Below are positions 23,866-30,887 of a DNA stretch of 44,694 bases, in pieces; within the stretch, counting starts at the first letter, position 1; each line of letters starts with the position of its first letter. The notes below the pieces were generated by a model that was not told the origin of the DNA, ran no database searches, and saw nothing but the letters and a program-made list of their open reading frames with translations. A program made the position numbers and the translations under genes. Source of the stretch: Cyanobacteriota bacterium (GTDB lineage: Bacteria; Cyanobacteriota; Vampirovibrionia; Vampirovibrionales; Vampirovibrionaceae). The stretch spans positions 1 to 44,694 of the forward strand of contig JAIEMW010000002.1 in the NCBI GenBank assembly GCA_019751815.1, written 5' to 3'.

Positions 23866-24243
23866 ATGAAGCTTCTTCAATTTGCCGCTCTCCGTTATCC
23901 CTCGATTAACGTCGGGAAGACAGGGTATTCCACAGAAGGCCCAGAGAGCGGTAATTTGCCTCCTGGCAAAGTGATTCGACTGATTACAGGAATTCAACAA
24001 GAACTCATTCGGGGTTCGGCGGATCCTCATGCTGTGTTTCAAACCCGGCAATTCCTGGTAAACCGGGACGGCCAAACCGCGACTGAATTGACTCAACCAG
24101 GCGCTACTACTCCTGAGTCGGTGGGATTTCTTAAGCGAAATGCTACAAATCCCCATCTCACAGGCTGGAAGTTACAAGAAACTGCTGGCAGCCCTCATAT
24201 TCTTATCAGCGAAACAGGACAACGAATCTCGATTAATGCCTGA
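23866..24243 (+). CDS. Tandem-array protein 3
   Basis: 125 aa from ATG 23866; the frame also holds a TTG at 23860. AGGA lies about 12 bases upstream. The N-terminal motif appears as LQFAALRYPSI without the following Leu-x-PG spacing. LPPGKVIRLITGI and the C-terminal SETGQRISINA are strongly conserved. One GW pair (LTGWKLQET) corresponds to the single conserved Trp near the end of most members. Confidence 0.8.
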   Translation: MKLLQFAALRYPSINVGKTGYSTEGPESGNLPPGKVIRLITGIQQELIRGSADPHAVFQTRQFLVNRDGQTATELTQPGATTPESVGFLKRNATNPHLTGWKLQETAGSPHILISETGQRISINA

Positions 24244-24270
24244 ATTTTAATAAAAGGAGTGTGAAACACC

Positions 24271-24681
24271 ATGACGATTTCCTTAACCCAATTCAATGCG
24301 TCTCAACCCAAAACACTGAAATTTGGAGCCTTTTATCAAGCAGATGCCCGTGAGGATGCTGGTATTAGTTACCAAAAAGATGCTAATGCCCCTTTAACCC
24401 CAGGAGCTTCTCTAATGGTGATTCGTGAATTGACCGGAGGAACTGACCAAACGACTCCTGAGGGTTTCCCTCAACAAGGCTATGTGGGTGATAAATACAG
24501 CCTTCAACCCTCTGGCAGATTGGCTCTGGTTGAGCGCGGAAAAACAGGGACTATCGTGTTTAACCATGGTGGTGGTGAGCAAGGGGCTTATTTCAACCAA
24601 GGCTTAAACGGTGGCTGGAGTGTGAAAGACGGTTTCGCTACCCACTCAACCACAGGCCAAAAGCTTCAACTGCTTGGATAA
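24271..24681 (+). CDS. Tandem-array protein 4
   Basis: 136 aa; AAGGAG eleven bases before ATG. LKFGAFYQA is the motif, here after a longer start. LTPGASLMVIRELTGG and GYVGDKYSLQPSGRLALVERGKTG show the central family pattern (Pro-Gly, hydrophobic strand, then D-x-Y). The end is TTGQKLQLLG. A glycine-rich insert (NHGGGEQGAYFNQGLNGGW) precedes the conserved Trp. Confidence 0.82.
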   Translation: MTISLTQFNASQPKTLKFGAFYQADAREDAGISYQKDANAPLTPGASLMVIRELTGGTDQTTPEGFPQQGYVGDKYSLQPSGRLALVERGKTGTIVFNHGGGEQGAYFNQGLNGGWSVKDGFATHSTTGQKLQLLG

Positions 24682-24739
24682 AAATCTTCCATCTTTTCGA
24701 TTATAGAGACTTGAATTAAAAGGACGTGATTTCCTTCTA

Positions 24740-25117
24740 ATGAAAATGTTACTTCAATTGAATTCTCCCCAATTTTCAGCGCTCTACCTGGACCAAATAC
24801 GTCCCGGTAGAGCCTATAGTCTGTTTGCAGACAAACCCTTGGCGATAGGGCAAGAGCTGTTTGTCATTCAAGAAGTTCGTGGAACACCCAGAACCAATGA
24901 GAATGGTCATTTAGAGCAAGATGTTGTGGCAGATACCTTTCGGTGTGAATCCGATAATGCCCTGACCCGTACTTTCCAACGAGAGCCTAAAACAATTGTG
25001 TTTACCAATCATGCTGAAAGACCCAATAACCCTTTGCTAGATGGGGATTGGTTTCTCTACGGTGTGGTGGCAGACAATAGCCGGAGCAATCAGCGGCTGA
25101 TTGCGGATCACTACTAA
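24740..25117 (+). CDS. Tandem-array protein 5
   Basis: 125 aa; AAAAGGA upstream of ATG. PQFSALYLDQIRPGRAYSL is a textbook copy of the N-terminal motif. IGQELFVIQEVRGTP and DVVADTFRCESDNALTR match the centre. The C-terminus is degenerate (SRSNQRLIADHY): the Gly of the Gly-Gln motif is replaced by Asn. Confidence 0.82.
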   Translation: MKMLLQLNSPQFSALYLDQIRPGRAYSLFADKPLAIGQELFVIQEVRGTPRTNENGHLEQDVVADTFRCESDNALTRTFQREPKTIVFTNHAERPNNPLLDGDWFLYGVVADNSRSNQRLIADHY

Positions 25118-25163
25118 ATCAATAAGAGTTCTTATCAAAAACAATAAGCAGGAGTATTAATCA

Positions 25164-25583
25164 ATGAACGGAATTCGATTTAGCGCCCTGAGCCTCAGTC
25201 AGTTAGTCCCCGGTGCCGTGTTTACCTATTCTGATAAAGGCTCAGCACCAGAAGCGGGCCGTATAGAAACGGCGGGTGATCGTCTGGCAGTAGTTAGGTC
25301 TTTGGTAAGTCAACCCAGTGTATTTAGCAACAGAGTGCTGCAGAGAGTTCGCGTCGATGTCTATAAGCCGGGTGAAACCCAAGTGGATGTTGGCACGCTG
25401 CGACGCGTGAATAAAGAAATGAAAATTACCATCCCTTTTGACGTCAAAGAAGGTTTAGTAGACCCTGTTAACGAAAAACTGCACGGTGGCCTTTGGCAAT
25501 TGGAAGCACCCAAAGCAGGACAAAGTGGTTTGCCTGCAGTGGTGAATAGTGAATCAGGACAGCGAATCGATCTGATCTCATGA
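25164..25583 (+). CDS. Tandem-array protein 6
   Basis: 139 aa; AGGAG before ATG. IRFSALSLSQLVPGAVFTYSD gives the N-terminal motif. DRLAVVRSLVSQP, RVRVDVYKPGETQ and SESGQRIDLIS complete the family pattern. It overlaps the next gene by four bases (ATGA), so the two are translationally coupled. Confidence 0.85.
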   Translation: MNGIRFSALSLSQLVPGAVFTYSDKGSAPEAGRIETAGDRLAVVRSLVSQPSVFSNRVLQRVRVDVYKPGETQVDVGTLRRVNKEMKITIPFDVKEGLVDPVNEKLHGGLWQLEAPKAGQSGLPAVVNSESGQRIDLIS

Positions 25584-26011
25584 TAGGGATTTCAACACAT
25601 CGCGTATTTGCCAACCGGGTTGCTCAAAAAACTTCCTCTCTTCATTTTGCTGGGTTAAAACTGGCTGAGCTGAAACCAGGGGTAGTCTATACGACTGCAG
25701 ACAGCGGACCAAACTCTAGGTTGGATGGCGGGACAAACGTTTATGTGGTGAAGCATCTTATCGGTAGCCCGGTTACTCTGCCTGGTGGGCGTCTGGTTCA
25801 GCAACAAGTGATTGTCGACCGACGAGAATTATTCATCACACAAACTGGTATGGGCGACAGAGATGAACAAACCACCCTGGGCTTTGATCCCACCACTGGA
25901 GAAAATGCCTGTCTTCAAGCACTAGGGCCTGATCCCATTCAGCCAGATAAACCTCGTGCGACACATTATTTGACCAGTAATGGCCAGAAGATTGTTGTCA
26001 GTCATCAGTAA
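25580..26011 (+). CDS. Tandem-array protein 7
   Basis: 143 aa; ATG overlaps the previous stop. The N-terminus is longer (about 20 residues before LHFAGLKLAELKPG). NVYVVKHLIGSPV and QQQVIVDRRELFI occupy the conserved centre, and SNGQKIVVSHQ the C-terminus. No membrane segment. Confidence 0.84.
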   Translation: MIGISTHRVFANRVAQKTSSLHFAGLKLAELKPGVVYTTADSGPNSRLDGGTNVYVVKHLIGSPVTLPGGRLVQQQVIVDRRELFITQTGMGDRDEQTTLGFDPTTGENACLQALGPDPIQPDKPRATHYLTSNGQKIVVSHQ

Positions 26012-26053
26012 TAATAATGAATTGTTTTAATTGAGAGAAAAGGAACGATACCC

Positions 26054-26479
26054 GTGCAAATTCCATTCAATCCAACATTAAAGACTCCAATCCCTAAATT
26101 TTCAGCCCTTTCTCTGGCAGATATTCAGGAGAAAGTGACTGCTGGGAGACCCATTGCTTATTCGCACCCAAATCCAAAAGGGAGTGCCTTGGTTCCTGGG
26201 AACATCTTGAGCCTAATTACCGGGATTGAAAATCAACCACAACCCATGGCTTCTGGGCGTGCGGGTGCCAAGCATACAGGACATTCCGTGACTGTTACTG
26301 TGGATGAGTACACGGTCGCTGACAATTTTACAGCTCGTCGAACAAATACAGGTGTTAAACGGCCTTTGGGTTTTCCAACCCACGATGTGAATACGAAATT
26401 GGTTGGATGGGAAGCTCCCGGACAAAACCCAAAGCTATTGAAGTCCGACTCTGGACAGGTATTGACCCTGATTGTTTAA
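26054..26479 (+). CDS. Tandem-array protein 8
   Basis: 141 aa from GTG 26054, with AAAAGGA ahead. PKFSALSLADIQEK lacks the Pro-Gly that normally closes the motif. LVPGNILSLITGI, VTVDEYTVADNFTARRTNTGVKRPLGF and SDSGQVLTLIV are conserved. Members 8 and 9 share the T-G-V-[KV]-R-x-L-[GS]-F segment, so they are probably the closest pair. Confidence 0.83.
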   Translation: MQIPFNPTLKTPIPKFSALSLADIQEKVTAGRPIAYSHPNPKGSALVPGNILSLITGIENQPQPMASGRAGAKHTGHSVTVTVDEYTVADNFTARRTNTGVKRPLGFPTHDVNTKLVGWEAPGQNPKLLKSDSGQVLTLIV

Positions 26480-26524
26480 GTCTTTTGTACCTGCTTTAGA
26501 ACCAGATAAATAAAGGAAACTTAC

Positions 26525-26896
26525 ATGAATTACCCCGTTCAATTTGGATCTGTGACATTGGCTGAGCTCCAAGGGGCCAATGGTAATTTGGCAATTTCGT
26601 ACCCCAAAAAAGGGAAGCCCAATCTAGCCGCGGGTGATAGTATTTATGTGGTCACTGGCGTCAGCCCTGTTCATGCTCAATACGGAAAAAAACGGATTCT
26701 GCATGACGTGACCTTGGATCAGTTTAAGGTTCAGCCGGATGGGTATACGGCGGTGAGAAAAAAGACAGGCGTTGTTCGTCATCTCAGTTTTGATACCCGC
26801 CAAGGCAGAAATCTCAACACCAAAGTGACCAGCTGGACCCCGCTTTCTGGCGTTTTCCAATCAGAAGACGGTCAAACTCTCGATATAAAAGTCTAG
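26525..26896 (+). CDS. Tandem-array protein 9
   Basis: 123 aa; AAAGGA eight bases before ATG. VQFGSVTLAELQG, LAAGDSIYVVTGVSPV, VTLDQFKVQPDGYTAVRKKTGVVRHLSFD and SEDGQTLDIKV follow the family pattern closely. It is the last gene before a long hairpin that may end the first part of the array. Confidence 0.84.
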   Translation: MNYPVQFGSVTLAELQGANGNLAISYPKKGKPNLAAGDSIYVVTGVSPVHAQYGKKRILHDVTLDQFKVQPDGYTAVRKKTGVVRHLSFDTRQGRNLNTKVTSWTPLSGVFQSEDGQTLDIKV

Positions 26897-26954
26897 AGTC
26901 TAAGAGTTAAATCGCGTTTTTAGTCTCGATTCAGACACTTCTTCTTGAAAGCAA

Positions 26955-26997
26955 TTTTATGCCCTGTTTTGTCTTTAGAGGAAAACAGGGCATAAAA
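26955..26997. terminator. Perfect 16-bp inverted repeat within the gene array
   Basis: TTTTATGCCCTGTTTT (26955-26970) and AAAACAGGGCATAAAA (26982-26997) flank an 11-base loop. It lies in the only wide gap (162 bases) of the array, between members 9 and 10. The A/T-rich ends make a terminator plausible on either strand, although there is no separate T-tail. Confidence 0.65.
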
Positions 26998-27058
26998 GTG
27001 TCCTGCTAAGCTTTCTTATCATGCCAACGAGCAGTTTTGTCAAAAGGAGTTCTGTCTG

Positions 27059-27493
27059 ATGTCGGTGACTTATTTGCCTTCTATTTCTGGGCCAAAATTT
27101 TCGGGTATTTCAATTGACCGTATCACCTTAGGCGAAACGGGTTTTGGTCACTGGTTGCGTAAATCTCCACGAGCTCAAGCGAATGATGATATTTATGTGG
27201 TTACCCAGAAGTTGGGCGAGCCTGTAGATAATGCCTTCGGCGATTCCCGCCGTCAAAAATTACTGGTAGATACTTACAGAGTGCTCAATGCTCGCAAGGC
27301 CAAATTAATTCGCCGAGCACACCCAGATGACGCACAGGCAATTATTCCATTGGGTGTTGATCCCAAAACAAATACCAACGATCGTTTAGCGTTATGGGCA
27401 AGAAAGACAGATCCCTCAAACGGTAAGCAAACATTAACACTGATGGAGCCTACCGGACAAAAAAAACAGCAAGTATTGGAGATTATTGCTTAA
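27059..27493 (+). CDS. Tandem-array protein 10
   Basis: 144 aa; AAAAGGAG nine bases before ATG. MSVTYLPSISGPKFSGISIDRITLG: the stretch PSISGP-[KR]-F-[SA]-G also opens the otherwise different protein at 17667-18155, which links the two groups. DDIYVVTQKLGEPV and LLVDTYRVLNARKAK are conserved. The end is PTGQKKQQVLEIIA, with a small insertion. Confidence 0.83.
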   Translation: MSVTYLPSISGPKFSGISIDRITLGETGFGHWLRKSPRAQANDDIYVVTQKLGEPVDNAFGDSRRQKLLVDTYRVLNARKAKLIRRAHPDDAQAIIPLGVDPKTNTNDRLALWARKTDPSNGKQTLTLMEPTGQKKQQVLEIIA

Positions 27494-27494
27494 C

Positions 27495-27863
27495 ATGATG
27501 ATCATGAATAACCCCATTCGATTTGGTTTGTTAGACTACCGAGCTGTCCAGCCTGGAATCACCGCATTTACTCAAGCTAGTGGTAGATTAAGACCAGGAC
27601 AAACTCTCTTTTTGGTGAGGGGGAGTCACCCCCCGGTTGAATCGGGAACGGGTGACAATGCGGCCATCCAAGTTCGCTACACGGTGGATCGTTTTACAGT
27701 CCAACCCGATGGGAACAGCGTTGTAAAAACAGCAGAAAATATACCCCAAACACTGCGGTTTCCAGCCTCTGACAGTAGTAACCGACAGGTGCAGACTTGG
27801 TTGTTTGATGGGGATACTCTGGAAAGTCCCCGTTCTGGGCAGCGTCTCAATATCGCCGCTTAG
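27495..27863 (+). CDS. Tandem-array protein 11
   Basis: About 122 aa from ATG 27495; ATGs at 27498 and 27504 are also in frame, and GGAG lies 13 bases before the first. IRFGLLDYRAVQPGITAF is the motif. LRPGQTLFLVRGSHPPV, QVRYTVDRFTVQPDGNSVVKTAENIPQTLRF and SGQRLNIAA are typical. It follows member 10 after one base, so the two share a transcript. Confidence 0.83.
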   Translation: MMIMNNPIRFGLLDYRAVQPGITAFTQASGRLRPGQTLFLVRGSHPPVESGTGDNAAIQVRYTVDRFTVQPDGNSVVKTAENIPQTLRFPASDSSNRQVQTWLFDGDTLESPRSGQRLNIAA

Positions 27864-27931
27864 TTATAGTTAGACGGGATATAATAGAACCAAACTCAGA
27901 AAGCGTCACTTACTGTGACGATATAGAGAGA

Positions 27932-28483
27932 GTGATTCTATTGTTGGATAATTCCAAATCGAAAATTGTTTCTAAACAAACAATTGAAGACTCTTGGGTG
28001 CCGATTCGTCGATTGCTAGCCCGTGTGGTGGACGTTTTGTTCTATGCCAAAATATTGCAAATGATGTGTGGTTTTATCGTGGCTCGGTTCATTGGAGGGG
28101 ATGAATTAACGGCTGGCTTATATGAGTTACTGGGTGCGGTCATTCTGCTAGGAATTGGTTTATGGATCCCCATCGAAGCCTTGCTACTTTCTCGACTGGG
28201 TACTACGCCAGGAAAATGGTGTATGGGTCTTGTTTTAAGGGATTGTTATGGACTACCTCTGACATTTTCGGAGGCCTCTTCTCGAGCGGCTGCAGTGTGG
28301 AAACGTGGCCAGTGGTACTGGATGGGTTGCGGGTTACCTGAAATGAGGGCGTATCATTTCTTAATGAGAATGGGTGATACCACCTGGGATTTAGATATTC
28401 ATGCACATATGTCTTACGAGACAGTAAAGCCACTGAAATTGTGTATTTTAATCCCTTTAGTCATTTGGTTGCTGTTGTTCTAA
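27932..28483 (+). CDS. RDD family membrane protein
   Basis: The 183-residue protein from GTG 27932 has RRLLARVVDVLFYA, the Arg-Asp type helix that names the family, and a second helix ending IPIEALLLSRLGTTPGKWCMGL, where the TPGK motif is diagnostic. A third hydrophobic segment ends the protein (LCILIPLVIWLLLF). RDD proteins are small inner-membrane proteins of mostly unknown role, some acting as Na+/H+ carriers. TATAAT at 27880-27885 may be its promoter. TTG 27941 is an alternative start. Confidence 0.88.
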   Translation: MILLLDNSKSKIVSKQTIEDSWVPIRRLLARVVDVLFYAKILQMMCGFIVARFIGGDELTAGLYELLGAVILLGIGLWIPIEALLLSRLGTTPGKWCMGLVLRDCYGLPLTFSEASSRAAAVWKRGQWYWMGCGLPEMRAYHFLMRMGDTTWDLDIHAHMSYETVKPLKLCILIPLVIWLLLF

Positions 28484-28499
28484 ACACCAAAATAGTGGG

Positions 28500-28678
28500 A
28501 TGCAAATTGTCTAAAATACCGATGTATGAATCAACGGAGAGACTCATACATACTGGGGATCAGCTGCTATGATGAAGGAGTCTTCAGTGAGACAAACATT
28601 AGTTCTATATTCTATTCCACTGTATCCCCTCTTTCTATTGCCCGTGGAGTGACATCGTGCAAGACACGGGCTTTTTTT
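28500..28678 (+). ncRNA. Candidate small RNA or structured leader ending in a terminator
   Basis: The gap between the RDD gene and the next gene (28484-28825) contains a TGTATGA/TCATACA hairpin (28523-28550), then TGAAG-GAGT-CTTCA, a pyrimidine-rich linker and a strong terminator at 28640. No ORF fits. It could be an independent small RNA or the 3' end of the RDD transcript. No known RNA family is recognised. Confidence 0.4.
28640..28678 (+). terminator. Rho-independent terminator
   Basis: GCCCGTG (28640-28646) pairs with CACGGGC (28665-28671), followed by seven T's. Confidence 0.9.
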
Positions 28679-28825
28679 CAAAAACGAAAATAGCAGAATG
28701 ACGCTCCCCTAGTCCGTAAAATGATTTTTACCAAACGGGTTGCAGTGGCATTGCTGTGTGAATGTCCGACCGTCGTAAATAGTGAATTTGCGGCCAAGAC
28801 CCCGGAGAAAGGGCCCAGGATAACT

Positions 28826-29281
28826 ATGACTCAACCACATCCTACTATCAAAAATTTAAAGAGTTTGCCTTCTAAGAAACAACAGTCCTTTCAAACTTTT
28901 CGGTTTTTATTGCCAGATACGGTTTCCTCACAAGAGCTTGCCCAAGTCTATCAAATACGATGTCGTGACTGTAGGGTAGATTTTCAACCTAAGTCTCAAT
29001 ACAGGTTAAGTCCTGGTCCTTACGTCTCCGAGGAGTGTCAGGCACAGGATTTATTGATAGGTAAATGTAGTTGGTGTCAACAAACAACGTATGCCTGGAT
29101 TGAAGTGGATGCACTCAATACCCCTCTGCGCTACCATGCGATTTCCCCTAAAAAACAGCGTTTCTGGGATGCCCGTCTTAAAACAGATATTCAAGTTTAT
29201 GGAGAGGCAGGCGCCCTATTTGTGCAGGGGAGCCGACAAAGTTTTCCCTGGAATTTTTGCAAGTATATTCCAGTGATTTGA
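28826..29281 (+). CDS. Unknown protein with two CxxC pairs
   Basis: ATG 28826 is preferred (AGGA five to six bases upstream) over 28721, giving 151 aa. CRDC and CSWC, about 35 residues apart, could hold one zinc ion as a ribbon (IRCRDCRVDF ... LIGKCSWCQQTTYAWIEV). The C-terminal part is aromatic and beta-rich. I recognise no family. It is convergent with the kinase-like/HEAT operon, ending one base from its last stop. Confidence 0.72.
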   Translation: MTQPHPTIKNLKSLPSKKQQSFQTFRFLLPDTVSSQELAQVYQIRCRDCRVDFQPKSQYRLSPGPYVSEECQAQDLLIGKCSWCQQTTYAWIEVDALNTPLRYHAISPKKQRFWDARLKTDIQVYGEAGALFVQGSRQSFPWNFCKYIPVI

Positions 29282-29282
29282 C

Positions 29283-30887
29283 TTAATAGCTCAGACTGAG
29301 TGATTCAATATGTTTAAAGGTTTGCTGGTCTCTCATTAAGTTAAGATAAGCAGATTTCGCAGCAGCAAACGTATCTAATCCTAAATCTACTAAACAATGT
29401 CCTAAAGCCACTTTGGTCTCTAGATGATAATGCGGACTGGTCATAATCTCGGAAAAAGCTTTTGCTCTTATTTCAATAGGTAGGTATCCTATTTGAGAAA
29501 TAGCCAAGGTTTGAATTTGAGAATCTTTAGTTGCCATTGCAAGTTTATAGGCTCGAAGACGCTCACCTTCAGGTAAGTGTTGAATCATTTTCACGGCGGC
29601 CAACTGCATATAAGGTTCTTTTGATGTGATCGCACTGCGGTATAAAGCAAACATTTCCTCATCGGCAAAGCTAGTGATGATGCTCACAGCCGCTTCAGCC
29701 ACACGTTGTTTGTCTTCTGTTTTGGCGATTGAAAGAGCTAGTTCATAGGCTTTTTTCATTTGAGGGAGAGGGATTAACTTAATTAATCCAGCAGCTTTAC
29801 TTTGTACCGATTCAAAGCGACTGTGGAGACCTCGAATGACGGCGGTAAAAGTTTCACTGTAAGGTAAAAACTCGATTTGATTGAGGGCACTGAGTTGAAC
29901 TACTTCTAGCTCGGTCCCCATTGCCGCCAGATAGGCATTTAATCTTTGAGGCCTTGGTAATATTTCAATAGCTTGCGTCATCCGGGCTTGGGTTTCTGCA
30001 ATCACTTCTAGTGGAATCTGCTTTGCTCGTGCGTGACGAGCGAATGTCGAAAACTTATCTTCAAAACGAGGTAGTGTGGAAATATTGATACTCTCAAGTA
30101 GTTTATCAAACGAGTTATCAGTCTCTTCTTGCGGGCTGATTCCGCCGTAATCTACACGAATACCATGTATGTTATTTTCACCGGTATTGTCTAAAAAGTT
30201 GGCAGCGATAGTAGGAGCCTGATTCATAGAATGTTTGCTACCGCGATTACTGCGCTTTTCACCCGGTGATGACTGTATTTTTTTGCGAGGACTTTTTTTA
30301 TTGGGATCAATAAATTCAATTAAATTCCACCCAACTCGGGGATTGGCTGCATAAAAACGTGCCAGCTGATCATGAGCTTTGTTTGATAGCCACATCCCTG
30401 TAGCACTCTCGGACCAAGAGCCATGAGCTTTAGTATGCTTGTGAGACCTACTGACCTCCGGGTGAAACACCTTCAATGCAAGTGAACTACTTGATTGCCG
30501 GTTCCCATAGATTTGAAAACGGTATACTTGTCCGTAATTACCCGATCCCACCCTACGAAGCGTGAATCGAATGTGATTGCCTTTTAACTTCCCACTGATG
30601 AATTTAGGTTTATGATGATTTAAGGCTTGTAAAACGGGTGTGAGTTCGTCCACCAGTGCGTAAACATCTTTGGGTGTTTTGGGAGGTTGACCCTTTTTTA
30701 AGATGTCTACCCAGTCTGAGGGTAACTTGCCTAAGTAATCATTCTGGTAGGCATCACACAGTTGTTTTAGGCCTGTGTTACTGAGCCAAAGTCTTCCAGG
30801 TAGAAGCCGTGTGATCCCAGAAAACTGAATAGATTGGGTATTTTGGCTTACTGGTTTTGGATTGAAAAACTTGATCGGCGTCATCAT
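29283..30887 (-). CDS. Kinase-like N-lobe plus HEAT repeats (paralogue 2)
   Basis: 534 aa. IQFSGITRLLPGRLWL (20-35) is the motif shared with paralogues 1 and 3. Kinase-like motifs are the clearest of the three: GSGNYGQVY (114-122), LALK with Lys139, Glu160 in HGSWSES, a hinge near WNLIEFID (187-194), Asp233-x4-Asn238 and DYG (246-248). HRD is absent and the step from Asn to DYG is only seven residues, shorter than in usual kinases. Between hinge and Asp lies a basic, Ser-rich insert. From about residue 260 onward HEAT-type units run to the end, where a C-lobe would be expected. It overlaps the previous gene by one base. Confidence 0.78.
   Translation of the reverse strand: MMTPIKFFNPKPVSQNTQSIQFSGITRLLPGRLWLSNTGLKQLCDAYQNDYLGKLPSDWVDILKKGQPPKTPKDVYALVDELTPVLQALNHHKPKFISGKLKGNHIRFTLRRVGSGNYGQVYRFQIYGNRQSSSSLALKVFHPEVSRSHKHTKAHGSWSESATGMWLSNKAHDQLARFYAANPRVGWNLIEFIDPNKKSPRKKIQSSPGEKRSNRGSKHSMNQAPTIAANFLDNTGENNIHGIRVDYGGISPQEETDNSFDKLLESINISTLPRFEDKFSTFARHARAKQIPLEVIAETQARMTQAIEILPRPQRLNAYLAAMGTELEVVQLSALNQIEFLPYSETFTAVIRGLHSRFESVQSKAAGLIKLIPLPQMKKAYELALSIAKTEDKQRVAEAAVSIITSFADEEMFALYRSAITSKEPYMQLAAVKMIQHLPEGERLRAYKLAMATKDSQIQTLAISQIGYLPIEIRAKAFSEIMTSPHYHLETKVALGHCLVDLGLDTFAAAKSAYLNLMRDQQTFKHIESLSLSY

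Noticed and set aside
23027..27863. Integron-like gene cassette array
   Set aside because: No attC-like repeats follow each gene, no integrase is present, and the genes are paralogues rather than unrelated cassettes.
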